From Reticulascus tulasneorum (Eukaryota; Ascomycota; Sordariomycetes; Glomerellales; Reticulascaceae): a stretch of DNA of 64,000 nucleotides. Numbering within the stretch: position 1 is the stretch's first letter; every line of letters starts with the position of its first letter. Under the pieces are notes generated by a model. That model ran no database searches. It saw only the letters and a list, made by a program, of their open reading frames with translations, and had not been told where the DNA came from. The DNA is taken from contig LSAX01000004.1 in the NCBI GenBank assembly GCA_001557505.1, positions 744,001-808,000 on the forward strand, read 5' to 3'. Positions 35,296 to 47,600 of this stretch are shown here, piece by piece. The position numbers and the translations under genes were made by a program.

Positions 35296-37364
35296 CTACC
35301 ACACATTGCCCTTTGTCTGAGGCTTTCTGGCTTCAATTTCCTTGAGCCTCAGGTTCTTCCACACAATTATGGAAACAAACAGGAGGGGAATGAAGGCGGC
35401 TCCGGCAATAACCATCTTCCTTTGCACATCTCCATACGCCGCGTTGATGGCGTCTCGGATGGGGGTACCCCTAGGATACGACATCTGCTCAACCATGTCT
35501 CCATAGATCACAGCCGTCAGGTTCTTGTTCTCGTCCGGAAGGAGGTCGTACAATGTCGATGGAAGGACGTTGGTCCACAAGGCACCAGCAATGGCGATGC
35601 CAATGGCAGCACCAATGGAGCCGAACAGGCCAAGCAGAGCAAGGATGACAGCGAGATCTTGGTGGTCAATGGCAGCCATAACGGCAATTTGTGTGGCTGC
35701 GGCAAAGAGACCGCCAGCAATACCGTTAAACACCTGGCACATGACTAGATAGCCGACTGCTGTCTCGGGAGTTCGGAATTTGATGAGCAGGGCGGTACCC
35801 AGCACGCAGAACGGAATGCCGGCCATGCCTGGCCACTTGAATCCGTCGCTGACGCGAATGACGCTACCATGAGGTCTTAGTAAACTGCGTACGAGGGAGA
35901 ATTTTTGACAAAACCTACATGCCAGCGAATGGGGCGATGAACGAAGAGGTGAGAGAGAAGGCGTTGAGAATGTAACCTGCATGGCTTATGCTTTGCTCAT
36001 GCACAACCTGGAGATACGAATAATAGTAGGTATCCCAGCAGCTAAACAGACAAGATGTTAGCATCTGTCAAGAAACTGACAGTGGAGCGTAACAGTGAAG
36101 GAGGAGACCACTTACAAGATTGAAACGAACATTAGGCCGTAGGCCAGGCAAGCCCCCAAAACTGTCCTATCCTTTAGAAACTTGAAAGGAAGGAATGGAA
36201 TGGTAGCATAGAATCGTTCCCAGGCCCCAAATGCAGCGAGACACAATACGCCGATGACGATCATGACGATCATGCTTGGGCTAGCCCAACCCTTCGGTTG
36301 GGAGGTTGCAAGACTGAAGGGAAGGAGGATGAGGCAGAATCCTGCCGAGCAGAGGAGCATTCCAATGACTAGAGGCAGCAAAAAGCGTTAGTCTGGCTTC
36401 ATGCAGCGGGATACCGTAAGGGTGTCCAGTGTAGAGTTCACACATACCGTCAAACTGAACAAAGTAGTACTTGGCTGACTGCCCCAAGTTACGCTTTACA
36501 ATCTTCTCAGGAGCGACACCTAGCTTCTTGGCCTTGCGTTCGTTGATCAGAAAGATAACCGCGACAGGGCTGCAGCACACAATCAGGATAATGGAGAAGG
36601 CGCCGAATGCCCACCGGAAGTTGGCGTGCTCGTAGAACAACTCGGCGATCTTCGGGCCGGCGAACGTGGTGGCGATAGTCGGCGTGGTGTTGATTCCGAA
36701 CATGATCATGCGGTTCTTCAGGGAGGTCATGTCGGCAATGACGACGCTGATGATGAACAGCAGTCCCAGGTGACCAACCCAGTAGAACGTGTGGGCGGCG
36801 GCGTAGGTCTCCACATTCTGACAAGTTGCCTTCATGACCATTCCGATGGTGATGAGGAGCAGCATCGCGAGGAAGCCCTCCAGACGGCCCCAGATATTGA
36901 TGACCTTTGCGATCGGGAGTTGAAGCACGCCGCCGAGGATGGTAGACACGACGCTGGTGGTGGCCAAAAGACCGTGTTGGCTGAAGGAAGACGTGACATA
37001 TGCTATCAGGTTCGATTGAACCGACTGCAGCAGCATGTCGACGAAGGAGACGAGATACAGCCTAGTTAATAGCGATTGTAAGCCTTGTCGAACCTCCTTC
37101 GGCCTAAGTTAGCGCGCAAACTTACAGGATGAATGTAATCAATAACATCTTCTTGGACCAAACCGAGGTGATTGCCTCGACACGCTGCACACCGGGTTGC
37201 TTGATCTCAGAGCCATCATCTGACTGGGGCTTGAGGTCATCGTGGACATCACCAGCGCTCGCGCGTTTCTCGACATCATGCTCGGTCTCGACAGTCGTCA
37301 CAGGTGCGATATTCCGCGGCACCTCGCCAATCGGCTGGCCGACAGCCGAAGTGACAGTCGACAT
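35296..37364 (-). CDS. MFS siderophore-iron transporter (SIT/MIR family)
   Basis: Exons 37364-37126, 37061-36448, 36368-36116, 36041-35919 and 35863-35296, with introns of 64, 79, 74 and 55 nt, give 598 aa, the usual family length. A second in-frame ATG at 37403 is possible. After a hydrophilic N-terminus come about 14 TM helices. Family hallmarks are LYLVSFVDMLLQSVQSNL at TM1, KVINIWGRLEGF after TM2, NERKAKKLGV in the central loop, SQPKGWASPSMI, YYYSYLQVVH and a last extracytoplasmic loop with SYPRGTPIRDAINAAYGDVQRKM. Such proteins import ferric-hydroxamate siderophores by proton symport at the plasma membrane. An upstream GATA motif (37852-37860) fits iron repression by an SreA/Sre1-type factor. 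No siderophore biosynthesis gene lies in the window. Confidence 0.93.
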
Positions 37365-37841
37365 GATGATAGGGTATATTATCTGCGATAGTTGATCACA
37401 CACGCGACTTGGAGCGAAGGTGGTACAAGAAGCAGTCTAGACGCAGCTGCAGATATCAGAGCACGGAGTCTTGGGGACCAGTCACCAGTTACCGGGGACG
37501 ATGGGCGGGACACTTATATTACAACCGCTGCAACCTCAAGGGCCCTGCATCCGTTCAATCTGGCCGGACTCATTGCTCTTCCAGGCCAGAGAGCGTGGCG
37601 GAAATGTACCCTGCATCTGCAGCAAAGTTGCAGCGCAGCAAAAGACTGGAAGGATCCGTTTAGAAGAATCAAGGATGCTGGGATCTACAGGGCTAGAAAG
37701 CCAATGGATTTTCCTGGGGCCACTTATGGCTCGCTTCTATGATTGCGTGACGTAAAGGCCGAGGGGATCGTCACATCGGCGCCTTCGGTATGTGGGCAGC
37801 GAGAGGAGACGGTGATCCATTGCTAGTTTGGTGAGAAATTT

Positions 37842-37860
37842 TTATCTGGCCATCTGATAA
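37842..37860. promoter_or_regulatory. Candidate iron-responsive GATA sites
   Basis: ATCTGATAA at 37852-37860 matches the ATCWGATAA consensus of siderophore-regulating GATA factors (SreA/Sre1/Urbs1). An AGATAA core lies on the opposite strand at 37842-37847. The pair is about 490 bp upstream of the siderophore transporter ATG. Another AGATAA core lies at 37379-37384, just before that ATG. Confidence 0.55.
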
Positions 37861-39809
37861 GATTATGGCCGGGGGTTGGATGTGGGGTTTGGCGCCACAG
37901 GCCCACCATCACGGCATCATCCACGACAAGTTTGACGGCAGATTTCTCATCTAATTATGCAAGAACATGCTCTAGGGCAAGCTAGCCATGAGAGTACGGT
38001 GAAATGGGAGGTGGGTCACGGCCCGACGCAAAACCTGGCGCCTGGGAATTGACTGTCCAGCGCGAAACCTGAAGAGCTTTTCGTGGGAGTGTTTGTTTTG
38101 CTGAGCATGTGGCGTGGAGCCAGCCAGTTAGTCCTGTCACGTCAAAAGTACCTGGCCGACACCTTGTCAGATACCACGCACTCATCTGTATGGCTTGAAC
38201 TCAAAACTCCCTCCCCCCGTCATCGATTTTCTAATTCATTGGATTTGAGACTCGCTGCCCAGCAAGGATGTCGTTCCTCACTGGCCAAATCTCCATCTTA
38301 TCTTTGCCACGGCCCCGGAACCCCCTTGCTCCACAGCGCCGTGGCATCGCCTAGCCCACTTCCGCCGTCCCAAGCGCCCCCGAGTTTTCTGTGAGGACTC
38401 GGCCTTGGCCATCAAGTCTTATGACCCCAAGCCGTGTTAACCCCCGTGCACCAGTGCAGGATTCCAAGAAAGGACATCATCGCGATCATAGACCTACGAC
38501 CTAATTATTCCGACGAGAGTGGAGTTGCGCCTCGAAGTCGTCAGCCGATGTCTGACACAGAGTTAACGGTCGAAATATGGGGCATGGGGGTGCCCTGTCC
38601 ACTTCCAAGACAACGGCGTTGTGCCCAGTTACGAACGCTGCATGCCGAGACCAATCCTCTAAAGGTTAGATCAACAGCACGATCGATCACCCGCGAAAAA
38701 CTACTGCACTTCACCTCCGACTATCGGAAATGGGCCTGCCAGCCCTAATTCTAATTATGGGACTACCCTTGATATTCACTCTTCCACGTAGCCAAGCTGG
38801 GTTCTCGAGCTTCCACTGTTGTAGCCTGAGCCGTTGCGTCAGGCCCTTTCCGTAGGATACCGCGGGTCATGTTGCTAGTCTCTACATCAGGAACAGTCAT
38901 GGAAGCTCTTTAGCAATCCATTCAAGACTTCCTTGGTTCAGTAGATGCGGTTGCGGGACAACAAGTAGAGACCGGGCTTCTTGTACGGTACACCTCAGCT
39001 CGTCTCGTTTGCAGCAGCCTTGCTACCCACTGGCTCTACAATATCTTTGCAAATTTTTGATAGACAGTGAAGATGGCCAGGATCAGCCAGGCATATGGGC
39101 CGACCCACTGCAGAGGCTATCTTCGCGGTGCCTTGGGCAAACGTGAGCATCCGCCCACATGACTCGCACTACGAAATTAGGATTTCACCGGCAACATCTG
39201 TTGCAGCTGTCAATGAAGAGAATTTGTCGATCCCAGTTGACTGTCCACGCCTCGGTTGCTGTCAGTGGGCAAATTGAGCGACCATTAGATGGCTATGTAT
39301 ACTCTCTTGGTTCTCTCTGTCTGATATGGGATGAAGAGGGACAAACAGGGACCTCAACGGGTAGGATGTAGTGTTGAAAGCCTCCCGTCTGAAGCCTTGC
39401 GAACCAGACCTGCTTCATGGGGATATCTTCTGCTCGATCCTAAACATCTTGTAGTTCTGGCCTCTCCCTTCAAGACGCGTTTGCAAGTGCGCCATCTCTG
39501 CGCCTTGTCACATTGTTCAGCACATTTTCAAATACGTTGCTAAAAGCACTTCGTTGTTTACAGATTTCTTCTACAGATTTCTTCTACAGATTTCTTCTAC
39601 AGATTTCTTCAACAGATTACTTCTTCACGACGGTGCGTCTGACCCACGTCGCACATGCTAACCCTCGGGTCATCGTCCTTCCAGCAAATCCTCTTCTGCT
39701 CCCAACAGCCACGACATGACATACAGTAAAGCTCCGTGTATAGCACCCCCAGATGAAAACATTCCGTCAACTTTATTAGTACTAGCATTCCGCTCTTTCT
39801 CTGCGCGTC
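37861..39809. other. Intergenic with a 13-bp tandem repeat
   Basis: About 1.9 kb with no convincing gene. The distal promoter of the siderophore transporter is at the left and the 3' flank of the SDR gene at the right. Confidence 0.5.
39560..39624. repeat. 13-bp minisatellite, five units
   Basis: Five head-to-tail copies of ACAGATTTCTTCT: the first three identical, the fourth with one change and the fifth with one change. Confidence 0.9.
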
Positions 39810-40874
39810 TCATATCTCAGCAAGCGCCTTCTCAGTCCATGTCCACAATTCCTCCGCTAGTTTCTCGCTGCTGGCCTGGTCGCTCAACATGTCATTGCGA
39901 AGATCTCCATACGGCATATAAAAGCCGCCATTGACAAGTTCACTTTTCTTCATACTAGCCGCGACGCAAACCTGGTTGTAGCAGCCCTGCTCCGCCTTCA
40001 GAATCGGCACGCGAAACAACCATGTTGGCACGTACACGAACATCCGGTGCAACAGGGGCAAGTCTGTGACCAGGCCCGTCTCAACTACGCCAGGATGCAC
40101 AGAAACCGTCGTGATTTTGGGATGACGTCTCGCAAACTCCGCCGCGTAGACTATATTTGCGAGTTTGCTCTGCCTGAAAGTGCAAGTCAGCTTATTTCTC
40201 CGTGCCCTCAAGACAGCGATCCCCATACCCATATCGGAACCATGTTCCCCCCCACATGTCCTGTTGACTTGTGTTTATGCTGGAAAACCTAATACCGTCT
40301 AATGGATGCATTCGATAGCCAACGGATGTCACGCATACAATTCGCACATCGGAACCCGGCAAGTCGGCTGTCTTGGTCAAAACAGGCAATAGTTGCTGGA
40401 TCAGCATCGCGTGGCCGAGATGGTTCGTTGCAAATTGGATCTCGTAACCTTCCTTGCTCTGGCCCGGCGGCGTGGCCATGATACCGGCGTTACAGATTAG
40501 AACGTCCAGACGATCATGAACAAATTTCCGGCACGAGTTCTTGACTGAGGACAGAGATGCGAGGTCCATTTCGACGAATGTCAATCCTGCTGAAGGGTCT
40601 CTTTTTCGAATGTCGGCAATGAGCGCCTTACCCGCGCCACTGTTTCTGCCGCTGAAGTATACATGGGCGGGATGGTGTTCGAGAAGTGCTTCAATCGTGG
40701 TCTTTCCGATTCCTGCAGTGCCTTGAGGATAGTGAGACACTATATGACGCTTCCAAGGCCATGGTTCAACATACCTCCTGTTACGAAGAAGACTTTGCCC
40801 TCAAGCGAGGGAATGTCGTTGTCGGGCCTGAAGTCCACAAAACCTGCAACACTGGTCTTGAAAGGGTTCGGCAT
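39810..40874 (-). CDS. Short-chain dehydrogenase/reductase
   Basis: Exons 40874-40775, 40721-40229 and 40173-39810, with introns of 53 and 55 nt, give 318 aa. The cofactor motif T32-G-G-T-A-G-I-G39 spans the first junction. The NAG motif (ICNAGIMA), the Ser of the triad (VTSVGYRM) and Tyr197-x-x-x-Lys201 (YGQSK, across the second junction) form the classical SDR set. The sequence resembles fungal retinol-dehydrogenase/WWOX-like SDRs (ATNHLGHAMLIQQLLP, VHPGVVETGLV). NAD(P)-dependent oxidation or reduction of a small or lipid-like substrate is likely. It is divergent from the DUF3425 gene with 497 bp between the starts, so they may share control. Confidence 0.9.
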
Positions 40875-41371
40875 AGTTTCTAGAAGGCCGAAATATTCCT
40901 ATGGAAGGCAGACGAGCAGTCTTTGGTATCGCAGGAAGTTAGGTTGGGGATGGCAGAGGCAAGCAAAGCATAGTGCTATTGCCCATGTCTCGAATGCGTC
41001 CCACCTATCCTCTTTATACATTCCAACCTCAAAACGGATGCCCACATTTTTACAGCAATACTGAGACATTGAATTTCCCTTCGACATATTTTCCATAATC
41101 TTGTAGGAAGTCAATATCCGCGCTCCTATTGGTATCCCCTAACATGTCGTACCAATCCCAATGGGGCCTTAGCGCATAAGCAGACTGCATGCAGCGGGAC
41201 CTGACTCGGGACCCAATTCCTCCATCTCGGGTCAGGAGATGCTCCGAAAGCCTCCCGCTACTTGGACCAGGGCATAAGCAGTCTGCATATAGTCTGATCA
41301 CATCCGTCACATCTCTGTTTGTTCCAGATCATACCCACTTCTTGATATCTCGCAGCTCGTTCGACGTGGCG
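40875..41371. promoter_or_regulatory. Divergent promoter with nested direct and inverted repeats
   Basis: Between the SDR and DUF3425 genes. A 17-bp direct repeat (41174-41190 and 41272-41288, one mismatch, each with a GCAGNCTGC partial palindrome) brackets a 12-bp inverted repeat (41200-41211 with 41225-41236, 10 of 12 pairs). The arrangement suggests binding sites for a dimeric factor; it could also be chance. Confidence 0.4.
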
Positions 41372-42633
41372 ATGGCTCCAACGCAGACCAATGTCCGCCT
41401 GGCTCCCATGGAGCAGCTCCGCGAGGTGGGTCGTTGGATGCATACATTGATCGGAGTTGTGGGTTAATTGATTGGGAGCAGGCGATAGACACAAATGATG
41501 ATTGGACTGGCCTAACGGACGCGGCGGAGAGAAGAAAGCGGCAGAATCGATTGCATCAACGAGCGTGGCGTAAGTCTGTCCTGTCCTGTCCTGTCCTGTC
41601 CTGTCCACCTGCCGCGCTCTGGAGATAGGTATACTCAGACCCGCGGAAATTGTTCAGACCGCGGAGATTGCTCGAACACAGGCTGCCTCGTGCTTATGTG
41701 CGTGGTCCAGCCACATCATGGCAGGACTCCGATCTATTGGCAGTACAACTGACAAGTTTGAAAGGTCGACGGAAAGCCCGCCAGTCTATTCCCGTCGCAA
41801 ACGGTGATGATGTTTGGCAGTCTACCAATATCGCCTACGAGGTGCCATCCAGGGATGCGGCGCCTCATGCTTCGCAACCCAGCATCTTCCCCAGCCAGGA
41901 AGACCAGAGACTTTACCAGCGACCTAGTTTTGATATAGACACCGCCCATAGATCCATGGTTGCAGTTGGCGGTACCACACCGCACTTCTCCCTAACCTCT
42001 TACTCCACAAACGGAAGCTCGAATCCTTTCGGACCGCCGAGTTCAACTCCACTCCTTCAACCTCTAACTCCTGATATGGGCTCTAAGAGAATCCCTTCAA
42101 TTGCCTCAATCATCTTCCCTTTGTCACCCGATCACCGCCTTATAGCTCTAGTCCAGTATAACGTCTTCCGCGCAATCATGACAAACATGGCCATCATGTC
42201 TTATCCCGCCCCGGAATCATGCAGAAGGTCCCGCGAAGTCACTCTTAACCCTTACCCCCACGCCATCCCACCTTCGCTCCAACCTACCAAGTTACAGTGC
42301 ACGGTACCGCACCCAGAGTGGATGGACCTGTTTCCCGTCGCCGCCATGCGTGATAACTTGATTCTACATCAGGAGAAGATAGACGAGATTCAGTTCTGTC
42401 TAGATATGATGGGAGTGCTGTTTGACGTATATACCGATTTGGATATGAAGTGTCTGTTGGTCTGGAACGATCCGTGGCGTGAAGATGCGTGGGAGGTTAC
42501 CGAAGGGTTTATAAGGAAGTACGGGTTTTTGATGAAGGGTTGCGAGGCAATGATTGATACGACGAACAAGCTGAGGGAGTCCAGAGGAGAGTTGCGGCTA
42601 GTGGTGGAGGTGAAGCTGGATATGGTCTTTTAA
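41372..42633 (+). CDS. bZIP-like / DUF3425 transcription-factor-type protein
   Basis: Exons 41372-41425, 41482-41569 and 41639-42633, with introns of 56 and 69 nt, give 378 aa. After a short leader comes DDWTGLTDAAERRKRQNRLHQRAW, the basic region found in fungal bZIP/DUF3425 proteins (AERRKRQNR-x-x-QRAW). The following segment, after the second intron, does not show a leucine zipper. A Ser/Pro-rich middle (STNGSSNPFGPPSS) leads to the DUF3425 domain at about 180-370 (LSPDHRLIALVQYNVFRA, HPEWMDLFPVAAMRDNL, VWNDPWREDAWEVTEGFI). A sequence-specific nuclear regulator is the family expectation. The first intron has several possible acceptors; I chose GCAG at 41481. The second intron carries the CTGTC microsatellite. 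Confidence 0.75.
41576..41605 (+). repeat. (CTGTC)6 microsatellite inside an intron
   Basis: Six perfect CTGTC units begin six bases into the second intron of the DUF3425 gene, just after the GTAAGT donor. Confidence 0.92.
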
Positions 42634-42810
42634 GGGGCTATCACTTCTCAAGCACGTCTGGTATATCTCCAGCTCGACCTTTACCTTTTAAGACTCATGT
42701 AGTAGTTTAGGGTTCATCTAAGATGTAACATAAATCTTTTAATAACGCTAGCTCTGCTTAGGAGTGGTCCTATCTAAAATATATTCCTACATAGAAGCCG
42801 GCTGCACATT

Positions 42811-43851
42811 CTACCCTGTCCACATACGAGGCCCAGGCGCCTTGTAATCCAGCAAGCCACTCGCAGGCCAATCATAAACACTTTCCGCAACCAGAATCCC
42901 TATTCCATGTTAGACAGTATTCCGCATTCCACTCTTCTTTCCTTTTCGTCTCCATATCATAACGGCACCAAAACAGAATTTAGGACTCACCCTCATCAGT
43001 CAGAGCATAAGCCCCTGGAAACTTGACCAAATATTCCGGTCCCGGCATCCTCGTTTTCTCTACTCCATCTCGACCTACAACTTCGATCTGCGCACACGCG
43101 ATATAGAATTGTGTAGTGTTGAACGCAGGCCTTACATAGAGATGTTCGACGCGAAGAAGGTAACCTCCCGACGGTATTGTAGTTGGGATCGTGAAGTTCA
43201 TACCGGTTTGACCCCTCGTCAGCCACCACGTATCATTCTTGGCACCTAGGCTTCCAATCTTGAACCAGTCGCCATCACCCTCATAAGATGAGAGGTCAGC
43301 GGTGTCAGAGCGTGAGAGATAAGCTTGTCCCGGGCCGTTGTGGTAGATGATGTATGGCTCAAGCGGCTTAAGACCCTCACATCAGCGCGCCATCCTCTCA
43401 TCTGCATGAAGAAAAACCTCAGAGTAAATGGGTCGTACCTCATCAGCACTCCTTCCAACCACGAACCCTACCTCATCACCGGCAAGAACAGTTGCGGTTT
43501 TGGTTCCGGGGCCGGAGGTCGAGGCGCCCCGACCGCAGCGCAGATCAGGCGAGTAGATATCGTAAAAGGGCATATATTGATCCCACAGTCCAGAGTCGGG
43601 TGCTTGGCCAATGGATATATTGCTATGGCGAGATATCAGCGGGGGCATTGCGGTGGAGAATTTTGGATAGACAATTTACCGAACATATTCCCATTGCTCC
43701 GACACGGTATTATTGAAGAGGAAGCGACTGAATACATCTTCATGGTGAGAATTAGCCACATGTCGACCATTGTTGCAACGTTCTACTCACAGTGTCCAGT
43801 CACGTATGGTGTTATGATCGTAGCCAAGAATAAGAGGCTGAGATGCAGCAT
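42811..43851 (-). CDS. AA9 lytic polysaccharide monooxygenase
   Basis: Exons 43851-43791, 43737-43680, 43622-43439, 43366-42991 and 42899-42811, with introns of 53, 57, 72 and 91 nt, give 255 aa. The signal peptide MLHLSLLFLATIITPYVTG ends before His20, which becomes the N-terminal copper-binding His1 (HYVFSRF). The second brace residue is His110 (YHNGPGQ), the axial Tyr is Tyr189 in QFYIACAQ, and His176 (LRVEHLY) with Gln187 form the second sphere. The cysteines of SPDLRCG and IACAQ should form the core disulfide. The C-terminus follows the family pattern (KFPGAYALTDEGI). No CBM1 is attached. It cleaves crystalline or hemicellulosic polysaccharide oxidatively outside the cell. All junctions restore conserved motifs, so the model is strong. 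Confidence 0.9.
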
Positions 43852-44634
43852 GTCGGAGAGCTCCAGTTCCTGGTGCTCAGAACTAGGACCCGCGTGCGGC
43901 TTGTTCGGTTTGAGAAGAGGATGGGCGCGGTAAGATATAGTGATCCGCCTAACATTAACCGGTAGATGCGTTGGACGTATGACCGGAATCCCCAGAGATG
44001 TTATTAAGGCCGGCTAATCTAACTGAATTAAAGAGCTCGACATATCAGATTCCCCTCAGCACTTAGTCAATTGGGAAGCGGACAAGATTCCGGGCTAAAC
44101 AAGGGTGTGGTCACATCTGAAAGGAGATTCAATTGATTTCGTTCAAAGCTGTAGGTTTCTGCTCATGGGCTCAAAGCGGGATCGTGAACTATACCACATC
44201 AGTAACGCGAACTACGTATCGCGGCTATTTGTATAAACTTCCTCAATTGTCTTAACGCAGTAGCGTGTGCACTGCTGTACCCCAAATGATTATTTTCTCT
44301 ACTCTCATCCCCACAGCAGGGTTTTCCATTAGAGCATATAACAAACCCCGCTACTGTGCCCAGCAAAATGGATCGGCCGCTACAGACTTGAATAACCAGC
44401 CGCCAAGTACCGTGGCAACCCAGAACCATTTTGTTTTTCCCCCTATTAAAACGAGTCAAGATACTTCCGTTGAACGCCACGTGCAAATAGATACCCACAG
44501 ACTAGGCAAACGACGAGAACCCATGATTACCTCCTGGTATCTAAACCGCTGCACATAACGTAGTGAGAGCCAACGCCCCGAGGCGGAACTGCGATGCAAA
44601 GAATATGTACAATGGTTTGTCGCTCATAGGTTCC
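43852..44634. other. Intergenic
   Basis: LPMO promoter at the left and 3' flank of the histidine kinase at the right. No convincing gene or repeat. Confidence 0.5.
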
Positions 44635-47600
44635 TCACTTCAGGCCCTTGGATTCAAGGATGCTGTTCAACTCCACCAGGCGCACCGGCCGTGTCAAAAA
44701 CAGATCAAGTCCACTTGCATAAGCCTCTTGCCGGGCACTCGTCGAACCTAAGCTGGTAATCGCAATGATGACGACTGGCTTCAGCTGGTGAAGCCGCTCG
44801 TAGTGGCGAATCTGGCGGGTGGCTTCGAGACCATCCATGATCGGCATGGAGATGTCTATATCGTGTTAGCTTCGGACGTAGCGTTCTCTCCCCAAGCCCA
44901 CTCCCAAATGCCACAAGTCAAATAATGGATGTACATACCCATAAGTATACAGGAGAATCTTCCAGGTTCTAGTTTGTAGGTTTCTAGACCAACAAGGCCA
45001 TTGGGTGCAGTTACGTGTGGCCTGTCTAATCGTTTCATGAAGGCTGAGAGAATCTGAGGACAGTTAGAACAGCGGCCTCAACATGATACAAGCAGTGATT
45101 TCCTACTCTCAAATTGACCGGGTTATCGTCCACCAGAAGAAAATCAGAGCCATCTCCTGGCACAAGAGTTTCGGCTCGGCCACTTCCGCCGCTTGGGGGA
45201 GGGGGCAGGAATTTCTGCACTTGGCGTGAGGACTGTTGCGGTAAGATCTTTGGACGGATGACAGTGTCTGTTGCTTCCGAGGGGTGCTCCAGTACTCTGG
45301 CTGGGTCGGTGGCTACCGATAAATCCATTGGTGTAGTCGAAACCTCCGATGGTTGATCGACCTCATTCGCCAGTCGGGGAATGTGAGTCTCTTTCCAACG
45401 CCTCAAAATGAAAGCCAAGGCTTTGGCAAGCTTGCGAGGTCCAGTCCTAGATCGTTATTAGTTGATAATCAAGAACAAATGGTGATGAAACGTACGGCTG
45501 TGATATGAATTCGAAGGCATCATTCCCACTGCTCGACTGGACTGCCGCAGACAGCTTCTGCGCCACTGCAGCGTTCCGGCATACTACCAGCACAGGAGAG
45601 CTGCTGCCAGCCGCCCTAAGCTCGTCAAGAACAGCTTCGCTGCATATGATGATGTCTGGATTTGCCTGGGCCAATTCGTCGTCGCTCATGATGTGCAGGC
45701 GAAGCCATTCCAGAGGTAGAGTGTCCAGATATAATCCCGGAACGGATTTCCCAAGCTGATAATGGTCATCTCTAGGAGTACTAAGACTACGTGTGAATCC
45801 GCGCAGACCCACGCGCAGTCCCTTGAGTGCATCCATATCAGCTAGAAATCTGGGATCCCGCGCGCTCGGTCGCTGAGAGCTCGGCAGCGGCAGCGAAACG
45901 CTCACAATCGTCCCGTATCCAATCTCGCTGGTAACGGTGATCGTGCCTCCCAGCTTCCCCACCATCTGCCTGACAAGACTCAAACCCAGCCCAGCCCCTG
46001 GGGCAAGGTGATCCTCCTGTGAAAAGGGAGTAAAGACCTGGTTCCGCAGAAATTGTTCACTGATGCCCTTGCCAGAATCTGTGACCGTGAGTATGACCTT
46101 CGTCCTTGAGGCTTTATTGGACGCTGGCTCTTGCCTCAGGCCGACTCTGATGAAGCCACTGGCCGTATACTTGAGCGCGTTGCCAAAGATGTTCATGACA
46201 ATCCGCCGCAGCGCCCCTGGTTGCGTGTGGAAAACCCAGCTTGCATTCGGGTCCATGTCGATGATAATCTGAACTGCGCTGAGCTGCCTTGCCATTTCTT
46301 CGGATGCCTTCCGAGCCTGACCGAGATCATCTGAAGAATAAATTGTATCAACAGATTCCTGATCCGATGTACCGCTTCCTGCCAAAAGGTACCTGGAACA
46401 GTGACCTATGAACATGCTCTCTATGACTTCTTCCGTGACGAGGTCCACATGGACGTCGGAGACGAGGCCCATCATGCCAGATTCGATCGAGACTCTTCCA
46501 TCGCGCTGCATCCCACGCCCGGCCCTGTCGGTTTTGCGCTGTACTTTGGCACTTCGCAAGAAAGTGTTGATCTTGCTGTAGTCTAGCAACTGTAAGAGGT
46601 TGATGGGTTAGCGACGAGCATCATCAAAGGCGTTGGGAGTAGGAATGGAAAATATACATGATCCATCGTGTCTAGCAGCGTCTTCCCGGAAATCTCGACG
46701 GTATGAATCATATCGACTTGGAATGCTGTGAGATCCGTGTCATGAAGCAATTCCGCCGCAGTGACGACCGCATGTAGTGGAGACCTGAGCTCGTGGCTTA
46801 AGGAACCGAGAATGTCCGTCTTGACTTTGTCCGCCACCACCATGTTGAGCCGCGCGATCTCGGCCATCGTAATCATCCCGAAAGCTCTCAGATGCGGCAG
46901 GTCCCCATCGGGTGTGAGGATGCGAGCCGGCGTTGTGCTCCACACGCAACCTCCCGCGTACCATTGCTCTCTGTACGGGTCCCACACGGGGATGAAGGCT
47001 ATGCTTCTTGACCCAGGAAACATTTCGAGAATCCTGCGCGACTCATTTCGCCTGGAATACGACACACCGTGTGACGCAGTCGGCCGCCGCGGGACTCGTT
47101 GGTCTGCTGGAGGTGTGAGGTCGTCGGGCGACTCGACATTTTCATCGGCCAGATTTCCGTTGACCGAGTCACTTTCCGACTCCCCGGAATACGTGGCACC
47201 GCTCTCGTCGAAACTAAAGATTTTGCCTTGCGGGTACCATCGGAGCAGCTTCCTTAAGAACTTCTCAGGGACGGTAGAAGAGAAGTTCGAAAGGTTGGGG
47301 TTCTGACCAAGGATAGACTCGCCCGAGGTGGAAAATCCCAAAATGCCACAAGATGGCTCTTCTGCTTGGAAGCTTTCGCTCGCTGCGCTGTCATCACTGC
47401 TCGACGAGCCCTCGTTAGGATCAAACCTCTCCTTGTGGCGCTTGCCCACCAGCCCTCCAAAACTCCCGACGGTGGCATCGGCAAAGAGCACGCCATCGAC
47501 GTCGATGGCTTGTCTGATTATCTCCGCGGCATTGGTGAAGATGCGCCTGACCTCAACCATGTGCGGGTCTGGAGAGTTGGCGACGGGTGCCGCGCTCTCT

